From Pachyseris speciosa (lineage: Eukaryota; Cnidaria; Anthozoa; Scleractinia; Pachyseridae): DNA of 64,000 bases. The stretch's first letter is position 1; each line of letters begins with the position of its first letter. The translations under genes and the position numbers were made by a program. Where the stretch lies: NCBI GenBank assembly GCA_016490735.1, contig JAEMWC010000288.1, positions 738,501 through 802,500 on the forward strand, written 5' to 3'. The notes below the pieces were generated by a model. It did no database searches. It saw only the letters and a program-made list of their open reading frames with translations, and was not told the DNA's origin. Below are positions 21,078 to 31,580 of the stretch, in pieces.

Positions 21078-21135
<58 letters not shown>
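20824..21135. repeat. TA-rich runs around a partial foldback-arm copy
   Basis: TA runs occupy 20824-20930 (interrupted by GTATG units) and 21082-21135. Between them, 20950-21055 repeats the arm sequence of the foldback at 12928 (CTTAATTACTTAGGATCACC, CCCGTTTGGATGGCGATTC). It also contains the uninterrupted target sequence of transposon 1. Confidence 0.8.
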
Positions 21136-21137
<2 letters not shown>

Positions 21138-21278
21138 CAGAATAAGAAGGCTTACACAAACAATGGACTCCTAGCACTCCTAGCAGAAGGATCCAAAGGA
21201 TACTATGCCACCACGTGAATTTGTAGATAAGTAAGAAATAAGGACAGTGGGGCGAACTTCTAGCTGATCTGACGAATG

Positions 21279-21314
21279 TAATGACGTTTCGGCTGTTCAG
21301 CCTTCTTCAGATTA
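21279..21314 (-). ncRNA. Hammerhead ribozyme of PLE-2, core intact
   Basis: Minus strand: 5' stem I TAAT (21314-21311), core CTGAAGA (21310-21304), an unpaired A, stem II GGCT-GAAC-AGCC, GAAA (21290-21287), minimal stem III, C17 at 21283, and 3' stem I ATTA (21282-21279). Every invariant hammerhead position (CUGANGA, GAA, A-U pair, H17) is present. Short stem III versions like this are known from PLEs and usually act as dimers. It lies downstream of the GIY-YIG stop. Confidence 0.8.
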
Positions 21315-22419
21315 AAAAGTTTAAAAACTAAGAACTAAAAATTATTTACAATGGTTGTGCTAGTCTGAGGTCCTAGCTTATATGAGTCAGGTAATTAACA
21401 AATACAGAAAAGGTGAGTGACAGAAGTTATGTAACCGATTCACCGTAACAAATTCCACGCAAGGGGCCTCTGAACAATCGTGATTAGTGTCATAACAAAT
21501 TCCCAAGGCAGGGCCCTTAAACAATGTAATATGTTCCCTACTGAGGGCCCCTGAATGGCGAAATTCAAACAAAAATAACAGAATCCCCCAATGGAGCCCT
21601 TGAACGCAGAAGCAATTACATAACCTCTGAAACTATTTGCAACAAAATAAGGAATACAAAAGGAACCGGACAAGAAGCAACTCATTTACCAAGCAAGAAC
21701 ATGTGCAATGGACAAGTCATTTGTTGTAATTAATGCGATTTTTAGAGCGAAATTCACGCCTCTTGTTAAGGCCATGCGGGTTAAGCGTGAATAATTGCGT
21801 CATCCAATATGCTTCTCTGGTAAGCAGTAATTGGTCTAAATGTGCAGTGGCTTGGAAAGAATTAATTTGTTCGATGATAATAAAATTTATATCAGAAAAT
21901 TCATGTTGGGAGCTATTAAAGTGGACCGCCAATTCACATGTTCTTCTATTCTTAAGCATACTTGATTTGTGGTTGCGAAATCTAATCTTGAATTCAGTCG
22001 ATGTCGAACCAACATATTGCAAGTTACATTTACGGCAGGTAGCTAAGTAAACCACATTTTTGGACGAACAAAAAACTTTTTGTCGGATGGGATATTGTTT
22101 GCCTGTGGCCAAGCTTTGGAATTTAGGAGCTTGAAGTAAGAAATTATGACATAAGTCACACCTTATTTCGTCACACTGTAAACATTCGCCCTCTTCAAAT
22201 TTTAGACTTGCAGCAGACAGAGCTTGGTCGAATTTTAGATGGTGCTAACAATTCTTTCAGGGTTTTAGTTCGGCGGTAAGCAGGGAAAACAGATTTGGCT
22301 GGAAAGATTTCCGTGACGCGAGGAGATGAGCGTAATAACTGAAAATGCCTCCTAAATTTATTAGATGTTCTTACGGTACACAATGTTTATAGATTTCAGA
22401 TTCTAAAATTCACGTACCT

Positions 22420-22915
22420 TTGGCATAAAGGCCTTCTGCCAAAGCTGTTTTCAAACTATTTTCAATATGCCAGTAATGTACACAAATACAATACCAGGTA
22501 TGCATCGAAACGAAACCTTTACGTAAAGAAAGTGCGAACTAATACGGGAAAACAAACAATCGGATATGCGGCGTGTATTATCTGGGACAAAGTTCCCTTA
22601 AATCTTAAAGAACTAAACATATACCAATTCTCAAAACAACTAAAACCTTATCTACTGTCAGAACAGCATAACTAAACGCAACCTAAGCATATACTCTTTC
22701 ATTCCTATTATACTGTACACTTAAAAACTGCTTCTTTAAAAATAGTTCCTATCTCACTTATTTACAACTTTGAAATCTGGAGAACTGGCTAGAAAATCCT
22801 AGGATTATTTCAGCTCCAGGCTTTACCGAGTACAAACAGAAATGTTATTTATTATTTTTTAAACTTTATCAGCGTATGTATGTACAAGGCAAATAAAGGT
22901 GTGTTTGTTTGTGTT
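22420..22915 (+). pseudogene. LINE 3' fragment with 3' UTR, inserted in PLE-2
   Basis: The frame NVHKYNTRYASKRNLYVKK then CIIWDKVPLNLKELN and YLLSEQHN (about 22470-22672) is the C-terminal end of a non-LTR reverse transcriptase protein. A 3' UTR of about 240 bases follows, and the fragment ends near a GTTTGTTTG tail. The UTR recurs at 28363-28525 in the other orientation. It is a normal 5'-truncated LINE insertion that splits PLE-2 between RT and linker. Confidence 0.75.
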
Positions 22916-23355
22916 AATGATGGTTTGAATGTCCGGCAGAATAGGATTATAATTAAACACTAGAGGAAAAACTTTTTTTGTTAGCCTTGACCTTTTTGTT
23001 AAGCAATTCAGATATGGGAATTTGGAGGGCCTTATCAAATTGTTTGTCAACTAAATCTCCAGGGTAATTTTGCGACTTCAAGTATCCTTTGTATTCTTCA
23101 CACCTATTTTGCAAGAAATCATCGTTGGAACAATCGCGCTTAATTCTCAAAGCTACCCCATAGGGGATTGCTCTTTTGCAATGTGACGGATGTGAACTAG
23201 AGAATGGCAAGTAAAGGTGGCTATCAGTGGGTTTGGAGTAAATGTCGGTAACAATTATCCCATCCATAAGATGTAATGTAAGATCCAAAACATGCAGAAA
23301 GCTGTCCGAATGTACCAACTCAAATTTGATGGTGGGATACAAAGAATTTATATAA

Positions 23356-23640
23356 GCACTGAATTCAAACTATTTGGGCAAACCTTGGGTCCAAACGTCA
23401 AAAATGTCATCTCCGTATCTCCACCAGAGCATCGGTTTAAGGTTACCTTCAAATTTGGCTCTTTCATCAATTATGCCCATTGCTAAGTCTGCATAACTAC
23501 ACGCATTTTTGGGTTCCATGGCCGTACCATGTTTTTGCACAAAATTGAAGGTAACCTTAAACCGATGCTTTGGTGGAAATACAGAGATGACATTTTTGAC
23601 GTTTGGACCCAAGGTTTGCCCAAATAGTTTGAATTCAGTT
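23356..23640. repeat. Inverted duplication at the 5' end of PLE-2
   Basis: The stretch from ATTCAAACTATTTGGGCAAA (23362) to about 23455 is repeated inverted from about 23550 to 23636. The loop of about 95 bases encodes the NACSYADLAMG part of the RT. The arms encode the same KLFGQTLGPNVKNVIS on opposite strands. This is a foldback truncation. Confidence 0.82.
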
Positions 23641-23840
23641 GGTGGAGCATCGCACCGGTATCGCCAGATCACGAGTTCAAATCCCGTTGAAATCCTGAAT
23701 TTTTTTCAGGCTTCTTTACGCAATTGCATAAGTTGCGTTCACAACTGCGAGGATCATTTCTTAATTTCATTTCATTTCCACAGTTCATCAGTTCATATGT
23801 GATTCATTTCATATATCATTCACACTGAAATGAACCACGG
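23633..23840 (+). repeat. SINE family C (tRNA head, TTTTTTCAGG body)
   Basis: TTCAGTTGGTGGAGCATCGC (A-box region) and GAGTTCAAATCCC (B-box) form a tRNA-like head. CCTGAATTTTTTTCAGGCTT, CGCAATTGCATAAGTTGCG (a hairpin) and TTCATTTCATATATCATTC follow. It abuts the 5' end of PLE-2. Confidence 0.7.
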
Positions 23841-24459
23841 CAAGCAGCTAGACTCAGTGGCGCCAGCGCGTGACACGTAAGATTATAATCAAAAACTTCC
23901 CGTGAAACCAAACACTGTATGTGTTGTACTATATAGAGAGCACAGGCAATCAATGTTCGCTTCGTTTGCATAGTTTCCCTAGCTTGTGAGGGAATAAATT
24001 AACTAAAGGTGACTAAGTAGAACATAAGTACTTTTGTGACAAAAGATGCTGAACACATCTCGTATCGGCACGCTAGCTGAATCTGAAGATTTTAATATTT
24101 GCTGCAAATAAGAACCAAATCCTTGTTTACACATCAAGATTGTTTTCTCATCTCAAGATCTGAAATATCACCGAAGCAAAGCTAAATACAAAGCGACAGG
24201 GAAGCACACAACTGATCCCAACCCTGTCACCACAAAAATTACAAACCTGTAATCGATTTTCAGTATTATCACATCAGATAGACTACCGCAGCAATGGATA
24301 CTCGAACGCATTCCTGATTACGATTACAACTAGTTATATCACTATGCCGGGGCTCAGGTCAAGAGAGCTGAGCATTTGCATTAAATAGCTTGATCAGTCC
24401 GGTTTTAGAAACCGGTTTATTTCGACCACGATCGTGGACGCGATTGGATGATTTCAACA
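23841..24459. other. No recognisable gene
   Basis: AT-rich sequence without coding character or an obvious repeat. Confidence 0.4.
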
Positions 24460-24902
24460 TTAGGGAGTTTAAGAAATGAGGACGCGACGGCAACGAAAAC
24501 GTCATTTCAAAATATACCTTCTCTTTATTAGAGCACTTTCGCAATTATTCCAATTTGTTCATCTTGTAAAATGTCGGCGAACTATCCAGGAACTGAATTT
24601 CTATGAGCGGCGTTAAAGTAAAGAAAAAGAAAGAAAAATTTGCCATCATGGTTCACGTTCTCAACAACAACGTGAAATGATCAAATTTGAGGTTTTGGCG
24701 AGAACGTGATCACATGATGCAAATTTTTCTTTCTTTTTCTTTACTTCAACGCCGGTCATGGAAATTTAGTTCCTGAATAGTTCGCCGACATTTTACAAGT
24801 TGAACACACGGGAATAATCGCGAAAGTGCTACAATAACGAAAGGATATAGTTTGAAATGACGTTTTCGTTGCCGTCGCGTCCTAGTTTCTTAAACTCCCT
24901 AA
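24460..24902. mobile_element. MITE, 443 bp, about 200-bp inverted arms
   Basis: TTAGGGAGTTTAAGAAA at the left and its complement at the right enclose two long imperfect arms. Inner shared blocks are GACGCGACGGCAACGAAAAC, GAAATGACGTTTTCG in complement, GTAAAATGTCGGCGAACTAT, and a GTTAAAGTAAAGAAAAAGAA block. The GGCAACGAAAACGTCATTTC motif also occurs in the MITE at 32208-32392, so the two are related. Confidence 0.85.
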
Positions 24903-25193
24903 TTCCCCAATAAATAACGGAAAGGGAAAGGGAACGGGAACGGAAAGGAATACGCTGGTAGGAAGGAAGGACAACACTCATCAGTTTCCCGAAAGACCCG
25001 AGTAATAAGTTTCTCTTTTATGAAGGTGGAGTTTTATAAAACGGCTATCTTCTTTTCATCTATCTCTCATGATCAACATACCGTAAGGCAGCCTTGTCAT
25101 ACCACTCTTTCACTACGGAGACACTGTGTTGGGTAATATAGTTAACGGAATGCTGATGGGTCAACTGCAATTCCTTCAAAACAAGGCAGCTTT

Positions 25194-25484
25194 GGGGAGC
25201 AGGGTTGGCGTACGGATGAGAGCACTCGCCTTCCACTAATGTGTCCCGGGTTCGATTCGCGGCGGACTCGGCGTCATAAGTGGGCTGAGTTTGTTGGTTC
25301 TCTACTCTGCTCTGAGAGGTTTTTCTCCGGGTACCCCCGACCGGCTTTTCCCTCTCCCCAAGAACCAACATTTGATTTGATTTGATTCTGCTTTATTTAG
25401 ATTTGATTTGATTTAGTCTCCCCAAAAAGAACAGCATCTGTGCTCGCTAGAAGACTTTAATAAAGTGATTATTATTATTATTAT
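25194..25484 (+). repeat. SINE family A, near full length
   Basis: A tRNA-derived head has an A-box-like GTACGGATGAGAGCACTCGC and a B-box CGGGTTCGATTCGC. The body carries a GTTGGTTCTCTACTCTGCTC block, GAGAGGTTTTTCTCCGGGTA and CCCCAAGAACCAACATTTGA. GATTTGATTT units and an ATT-repeat tail end it. A fragment in opposite orientation lies at 8960-9074. Confidence 0.8.
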
Positions 25485-26600
25485 AGCGAAGATTCTATAC
25501 TTGATTTACCACTAAGAAGTTACCTTCGTCTACTGATTTACGTAATCTGAAAATGCTAAGACAAACATAGGCACGCAAAGCGTGCGTGATTTAACTTGTA
25601 ATGGCTTACCACTGGACGACATGTGAACGACTGGTGTAATCTCAGAACTAGTGATAAATGATAGCAGAAACGAGGCGTTTTCAGAAGACTCCACTTTTGA
25701 AAAGGTTTTCGAAAATCTTCGTTTTCATCAGCGTTTTTGGGCGTTTAGTGTGGACGATAGGCGAAAACGCATTAGTGTAGAGGAGTACCCTGGGTCCCAG
25801 AGGTTTTATTTTCCTTTAGTGGGGAGTGGTAAACGCGACTGATGGCACCCAGGGTAGCAATGGTATGAATTCACTTGCTTTCCCGTTATTGCGTCAAGTT
25901 CTTGCCTGTTTCACTCATAGGAACGGGCAGTTCTGATTGGACAGATATTTATAGTTTTGAAACTGTGTCATACTATGTTTATTTTCATTTCACAACACAC
26001 TTGTTTTAAACAAAATCTTTTGGCATTTGTGTTTCGTTTCCGGAATGATAAATTGCAAGAACGTTTTAAATCATTTGGAAGGCCCATGAAATTTTAAAGA
26101 AAATTCATCACTTTCTGTGAATTTACTTTTACGTGTAACGAGATTGTTCATGATATAAACATAATTTAATCGGCCTCGACAATTACTAGAGTTTCAATGA
26201 TTTTGCCAACCCGTTGACATTACCAATTAACAAGCAACCAGTGTGAAAACTTTGCATTTCTCGACAATTTGTCGTTTTAATACAGCCTAAGAGTGCTCAA
26301 GTAATCTTAACTTCGGATTTTTAATACATGTGCTTTCCTTTTGTGTTCATTGCACTCCTTTTTTGTGATATTTAAAGATCGTGTGTTCGCAAGTTTGTTT
26401 CGAAGATGTTTACAGTACTAAACTCTATATTGCTTGGCCACTATAACCACTATGCAAATTAGCTTCACGCCAAAACAACAAGGGCCCATTGCTGACCATC
26501 ACCGATCTTAATCTCTGAAAATACTCCTTTAAAAGAGACAATTTGATTGGCTGCTAGCTGAAACAATGCATCTAAACTAGCCTTTATTTCATTGGTTGGA
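25485..26600. other. No recognisable gene
   Basis: Only short frames without motifs. A CATAGG/CGTGCG patch near 25570 and otherwise AT-rich spacer. I see nothing I can name. Confidence 0.4.
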
Positions 26601-26639
26601 TGAACGGTCCGCCCACCCGTCCACCCAAAAATGCTGCAT

Positions 26640-27562
26640 GCCGACTATTCTTTAATGCATTTTTCTTTGGACCGTCCAAAGAAAGATCTTCTTCCACCAA
26701 GGTTGAACTACTCATTCCTCCCATTAATGCCGGTGAATTGTTAAGTGAACTTTCTTGGTGAGCTGCAAGATGCCGCGGTAAAGTGAACAAGCCCTTGAAG
26801 CGTTAATTCATTAAGTTTTTCAACCACACAATCCGGGCGCCATACAAGTGGATCCAAAATTTAAGAATTTCGTGACAAAAATCTTTTCCTCTTCCATTTT
26901 ATCAGTTGAAAATTCACCTTAACTTCCGGAGTATCTTTTAAGTAGTTCTTGATTTTTATGCCTTTTACGCGAATTAAAGACAGAACTTCGAAGAAGATGA
27001 CGTTGTTTTCCTCAAAAAAGAAGTTGTTTTGCTCAAAATGAAGAAACCAACTGAATGTGAAATCTCGAGCCGCAGAAAGCGCGCGAAAAATGAAGCCTCG
27101 TTTTGGCTTGGGTGTCTTGTTTTGGTTAAGTTAACCTTACTCGAGCCTACGATCCAATCGAAAACCATTACCTGGTCAGCGGTCAACTTAAAAAAACAGC
27201 TGACCTCGATGAGCTCTAAACGTGAGCCCGCGATATGGTCACGTGATACTGATCAGCGGAAACCTTGTTTTGACAGCTGTCAATTGGCCATGACACGGAT
27301 GCCCTATGTCAAAGATATACGGTCGATGTACGCTTTAAGCTAGGTGATCAGCTGGACTATGGCCGCTATGTTGGCTTATTATGAGTATTGTTAGGATATT
27401 ATTAATTATTGGGCGACGTCGTCGTCGTCGTCGTGCACGCCCACGAGCAATACCGCTAGCCATTTTTACCATAAGAAAAGCAGTTGACGGGTTTCTAACT
27501 TTCTATAAGTATGGTGCTCCGCTTGGCCGTCCTTCTGGCCGCCGGAGCTCCGCTATAACTCC
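26640..27562 (+). repeat. Unclassified dispersed repeat, copy 2
   Basis: The second copy of the repeat at 7860-8685, in the same orientation, with the same ordered blocks (see that entry). It ends at GGCCGCCGGAGCTCCGCTAT. It contains an extra stretch near 27320-27380 (a CAGCTGGACTATG region) not seen in copy 1. No protein is encoded. Confidence 0.75.
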
Positions 27563-27699
27563 ATTTGAAACCCAACTAAGGATCAATTACTGATACACGA
27601 CCGAAGTAAACTCAGCGAATGACAAAGGAGGATCCAATTATGGATACCCTAACCCTATACACCCCAAATAATCTTATGAAATTCAATAAATGTTTTGAA

Positions 27700-27779
27700 A
27701 GAAAATTTGCCCTGAGCGGGATTTGAACCCACATCCCCCCGTATACTAGTCGGGTGTGATGACTACTACACCATCAGGA
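27700..27779 (-). repeat. tRNA-like SINE head, family D
   Basis: The complement reads CCTGATGGTGTAGTAGTCAT (A-box region) and GTGGGTTCAAATCCCGC (T-arm/B-box), about 72 bases of tRNA-like sequence. No clear anticodon arm is visible. Confidence 0.55.
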
Positions 27780-27786
27780 CAACCCG

Positions 27787-28210
27787 GGCGGGGTGGGGGG
27801 TACTCCCTTATATAGGCTATATAGGTATGTGCGGCCCCAAAGAGTGTGGTCTTTTAGCCGTTTTGGTCTGAAATAGGGTATCAATTTTGACCATGTTGGT
27901 TTGACATAGGGTATGGTTTGTGCACTCTAGTCTTGAATCAGCTTTGTTTCTTAGAAGAAGCTACTTTTTCATGTTTAGGCGATAACACCATCAACAAAAG
28001 CCCTTCTTTTTTGTCTTTTAATTATGTTTACGCTAACCGTGTACGTGAAATAGCTCTGAAATAGGGTATCGAATACTTGGTCAGGTCAGAAGTAGGGTAG
28101 GGAAGATTGCATATTTTGGTCTGAAATATGGTAAGGGTTTCAGGAAGTGGGCCGCACATCCCCACCCAAATTTTCTGGGAGTAACCCCCCCCCCCCCCCA
28201 CCCCCACGGG
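27787..28210. mobile_element. MITE of the GGGGGTACTCCC family, copy 1
   Basis: GGGGTACTCCCTTATATAGG and a TATGTGCGGCCCC block at the left mirror GGGCCGCACATCCCCACCC and GGGAGTAACCCCC at the right. The inner sequence repeats CTGAAATAGGGTAT motifs. It is non-coding. A related element lies at 46733-47325. Confidence 0.7.
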
Positions 28211-28362
28211 GGACAACCATGCTGGCAACACGGCAATCGAAAATGTGATTTACGTGATCGAAGACGTGGTATCCCGGGAAATTTTTCTTTCAAGGTGACA
28301 GGGCAGGGGAAGCCGATAACTCCTTTTGAAACCAGTGATAATATAAATATATATAAATAATG

Positions 28363-28525
28363 CACAACAACAACAACAACAACACCACCTTTATTTTGCC
28401 TTGTACATACATACGCTGATAAAGTTAAAAAAATAATAATAAATAACATTTCTGTTTGTACTTGGTAAAGCCTGGAGCTGAAATAATCCTAGGATTTTCT
28501 AGCCAGTTCTCCAGATTTAAAAGTT
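28363..28525 (-). repeat. LINE 3' UTR fragment with GTT tail
   Basis: The complement matches the 3' UTR of the LINE fragment at 22420-22915 (AGAACTGGCTAGAAAATCCT, CAGCTCCAGGCTTTACC, AACTTTATCAGCGTATGTAT). It ends in six GTT units. Confidence 0.8.
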
Positions 28526-28904
28526 GGGCGCACAGGACAGAAAATTTTGCAACAGGAGAATCTCCAGCTTTACAGCAATTGGTCAATTAACCACTTCAGG
28601 TGAATAGTACATCAGAACACAAAGGGCACGGCGTAGAGATTGTAGCTAAAATGATAAATTAGCAGAGAACTAGGTTCAACCCTCAAAAATTTTAAAATGG
28701 CTCTCATTTCAAGAAGATGTGAAACAAAAAAAGGCAAATGGGCACTCAAGGAATGCATTGTCCTCTCTGGCGCTACCTCAGTGTAAGGACCTGTGAAACT
28801 CACGAATGACGAAAAACAAAGAAAACAAAACATTTTAAACAATAGCATACAGCAAAACAATAGCTCATAAAACAGAAAAAACCTCGTCAGGTTCTAACAC
28901 AATA
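28526..28904. other. No recognisable gene
   Basis: AT-rich sequence with short frames only. Confidence 0.4.
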
Positions 28905-29045
28905 TCGGACAATGTTGGGCCCAACATGTTGGACGTTTGAATACCGTGTTAGGAGTTGCTGGATCGATGTCGTTGTTATAACTGCCGGCAACACCCAACA
29001 CGGTGTTCAAACACACCCAACGTGTTGTGCCACTGGAGGTTGTTG
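28905..29045. repeat. Palindrome of the CCAACATGTTGG type
   Basis: TGTTGGACGTTTGAATACCG with GTTAGGAGTTGCTGG pairs with CCGGCAACACCCAACACGG and TTCAAACACACCCAACG. It lies 150 bases upstream of the second CARD exon and is probably a MITE. Confidence 0.6.
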
Positions 29046-29193
29046 GCCAGCAATGGTTTTGTTTTGTTGAGACCGTTTGCACGAACATTTTGGGCTGGAT
29101 TTTAATTGAGAGGGCGCGTTTCAAGTATAAATACAGTACTTACTATTTCATTACCATACAGCTGCAGCAGCAAGCACGGCAAATGACGAGGCA

Positions 29194-29461
29194 ATGGATG
29201 AAAGACGCAAAAAGATACTGAAAAGTGTCAAGGTGGAGTTAGTGGAGGACATGAATGCGGAGGAAGTTTTGCTACACATGGCTAAAGAATTCGTGTTTAG
29301 GGAGCAGGACGAAGAAGAAATTAAGTCCAGGAGGTACCGTCAAGATAAATGCACAGCGCTGCTAGAAATATTACCAACGAGAGGTGCAAAAGCCTATGGT
29401 GCCTTCGTTAAAACACTGGAAAAAGTTCATCCGCATCTTGCGAACATTGTTAGAAAAGCAG
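29194..29461 (+). CDS. CARD-domain protein 2, N-terminal exon
   Basis: A second CARD exon, 89 codons plus one base, the same length and phase as that at 4541. It starts MDERRKKILKSVKVELVED, has the helix-2 region EEVLLHMAKEFVFREQDEEE, and the signature late helix AKAYGAFVKTLEKVHPHLA. The donor is GCAG followed by GTGAGT, close to consensus. CARDs assemble cytoplasmic immune or death signalling complexes by CARD-CARD contact. The start at 29194 is set by homology; an out-of-frame ATG 10 bases earlier could act as a short upstream frame. No coiled-coil exon was recognised before the next CARD at 46146, although an acceptor near 31751 could end the protein within a few codons. It could be a single-CARD regulator or a gene whose 3' exons are unrecognised. 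Confidence 0.78.
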
Positions 29462-29920
29462 GTGAGTGTAGAATAAACTGACACACTAGTTTTGCAATTG
29501 ATAATAGTCAAATGTCGCTTGGCGGCCCCGGATTACCCATACCGACAAACCCACAAGCGTAACACCGACTGGGCATTGAATTTAGTATGGGAATAAAGGA
29601 CCGTTTTCCAGTGCCCCGGGGGTACCCTAAGAATATCAGATGGAGGATGTACCACCCGGTTCTCCAAATCCTGAGGACTTTTCAGACTCATGTCAAATCA
29701 AAATACGCTATTTTCAAAACTCGTTTTTAGAACTCGCCTCTAAAATCCATATCCGTTTACAGACCTACTGGCTTTGTGTAACATAACTACTCCCTAAGCT
29801 TGGCATCGATGCCAAAGTCAAACAGTAATGAAAGGCAGCAAAAGAACTGATAAGATCAGAAAAATATTTATGTGCTCTCGGGGTACCTTTGAACACTACG
29901 TCCAATTTCAGACCTTAATT
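29462..29920. other. Putative intron start; no gene seen
   Basis: Contains a CCCGGGGGTACCC patch reminiscent of the GGGGGTACTCCC MITEs, but I cannot delimit an element. Confidence 0.35.
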
Positions 29921-30083
29921 CACCATTTTGCTAATGACCAGTTCCTGGTGAATTGTGGGTAGATCCAGTTTCTTGTGGGGGCAAACGGTCAAATTCAAAT
30001 TACGTCCTAAAGTGGCCTTTTGCCCCCACAAAGGACTGGATTTACCAACAATCCACCAGGAACTGATCATTAGCAAAATGGTG
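29921..30083. mobile_element. Hairpin MITE, family H, copy 1
   Basis: CACCATTTTGCTAATGACCA and a GTTCCTGGTG block pair with CACCAGGAACTGATCATTAG and AGCAAAATGGTG. The pairing continues through TTGTGGGGGCAAACGGTCA. Total arm length is about 65 bases. A sister copy is at 53557-53725. Confidence 0.88.
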
Positions 30084-30440
30084 CATTGTTTTGTGAATGT
30101 CGGGAAATTAATTATGCTGCACACACCTATAGTCGAATCAGGAAAGATATTTCCCTCAGGAGCTATGTTGTGCATTCTTATTAGAGAGAAATTTTATCAA
30201 AAGCAGGAGCATATATATCGATAATTCAACTGATTTCTATTCTGGGTTTACAGAGGTATGCATGTGACTTGAACACCATGAATTCAATGGTGAGAAACAA
30301 GTAATAATTAATCAATTTTACAAGAATGCGCTATAAATCGTCTCTCTCAGAGAGTGCAAATAGTCGTATACTATGTTAATAATTAAGCCTCGTTTCTGTC
30401 TTACCCTGTTTTTCGGCATACTAATAAGTGGATAGGCATA

Positions 30441-30612
30441 GGTGGTGGTGATGGCGGCGGTGGTGGAAAACAACACAATTGTGGTGGCGGTGGTGGAAAA
30501 CAATACAATTGTGGTGGTGGTGGTAGTGGAGGTGGCGGAAAACACAGAATTGTGGTGGTTGAGGAGGCGGTGGAAAACAATACAGTTGTGGTGGTGGTAG
30601 AGGTGGTGGAAA
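30441..30612. repeat. GGTGGT minisatellite, units of about 35-40 bp
   Basis: Four imperfect units each consist of a GGT-rich block followed by GGAAAACAATACAATTGTGG or a close variant. Confidence 0.85.
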
Positions 30613-31429
30613 ACTTTTACATAACTTTACTAGAAAATATATGGCGAGGGGAAGTTTAATTGCTTTTGCAGTACTGAGAGAAACTTGATTGATTGATTTT
30701 TATTTATTCTGTATTTTAATCTCTGTATATTAGCTAATACAGTATATCTTGTCCCCCAAAAATTGTGTCATACTTTACTCACGTGTTCGTTTGTTGATAG
30801 ACAATATCCGTGTTGACGAACAGTGGGCTAGTTTGAGCAAGTCTATTGTGGCTATTGTACTAGAGTGGCGCTCACTATTATGGCTATCCACTTGTTAGTA
30901 TGCAGGAAGACGGGAAGACAGAAAGAGGCTTAATTATTAGTACTAACATAGTATACTACTGCGTATTCATAGTTTTATAGCCGAGTCGTTCAGTAGCTTA
31001 CAATTGTGACCCCCAAATATCTAAAATGAAGACGATTTTTATTGTTACAAATAAATAAACAAATTTGCCTTTCTTATAGAGATTTGAGCTATCCAAGCCT
31101 CTTCTGTTGGAAAGAATTTAAAATTTCTTACAATTGGAGTTTTTGATAAATGATGGACTGTCATTTCAGACAGAAAACGGAAATCGGTAATCTGCACAAA
31201 ATAAGCAGTTATATTGAATGTTGAAGGACTGGAAAGGCACTTTGGGTGAGAAAGAGTTCGGTAAAGGGCTTTGCTATCAAGAAAAATTGAAGTTAAAAAT
31301 CTCTGTTCGTCAGAGAGATGTCTTTCCTCAGTCCAAAACGACCCCACAATCCTTCCCTCCTTCCATTCTCCGAGCAGAATTCATGCCCAACCTGAAATCC
31401 ATTATTAACAAAAAAATAATAAAATATAT
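30613..31429. other. No recognisable gene
   Basis: AT-rich spacer; a frame near 31218-31496 runs into a microsatellite and has no domain. Confidence 0.4.
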
Positions 31430-31580
31430 AGATGATGATAATGGTAATGATAATGAAAATGATAAGGTGGAAGGCGTATCAGGAGTGACAGTCTAGAATT
31501 ACTGTGTAAACTCTAACTTTACCATTATCATTATCATCAGCATCATCGTCATCATTATCATCATCATCATCATCATCATA
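31430..31580. repeat. GAT/TCA microsatellites in opposite orientation
   Basis: A GATGATGATAATGG-type run (31430-31465) is followed by an ATCATCATC-type run (31525-31580). Together they can pair as a loose hairpin. Confidence 0.8.

Larger units (their letters stand above)
21240..23640 (-). pseudogene. PLE-2: Penelope-like RT + GIY-YIG, decayed and rearranged
   Basis: Read right to left. The RT part (23570-22920) contains NACSYADLAMGIIDE, the catalytic WWRYGDDIFDVWTQGLPK, then LYPTIKFELVHSDSFLHVLD, IYSKPTDSHLYL and AIPYGVALRIKR. A LINE fragment (about 22420-22915) interrupts it. The linker RRTKTLKELLAPSKIRP (near 22250) follows, with a frameshift near 22205. A cysteine-rich stretch CLQCDEIRCDLCHN leads into the GIY-YIG endonuclease VVYLATCRKC and QYVGSTSTEFKIRFRNH, ending near LTREAYWMTQLFTLNPHG (stop 21717). 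Upstream RT motifs are lost and replaced by an inverted copy of the YGDD region. A hammerhead ribozyme lies at 21279-21314. Active PLEs copy RNA into chromosome ends or breaks; this one is dead. Confidence 0.87.

Noticed and set aside
31218..31496. 92-codon frame as an exon
   Set aside because: It ends in a GAT/AAT microsatellite and shows no domain.
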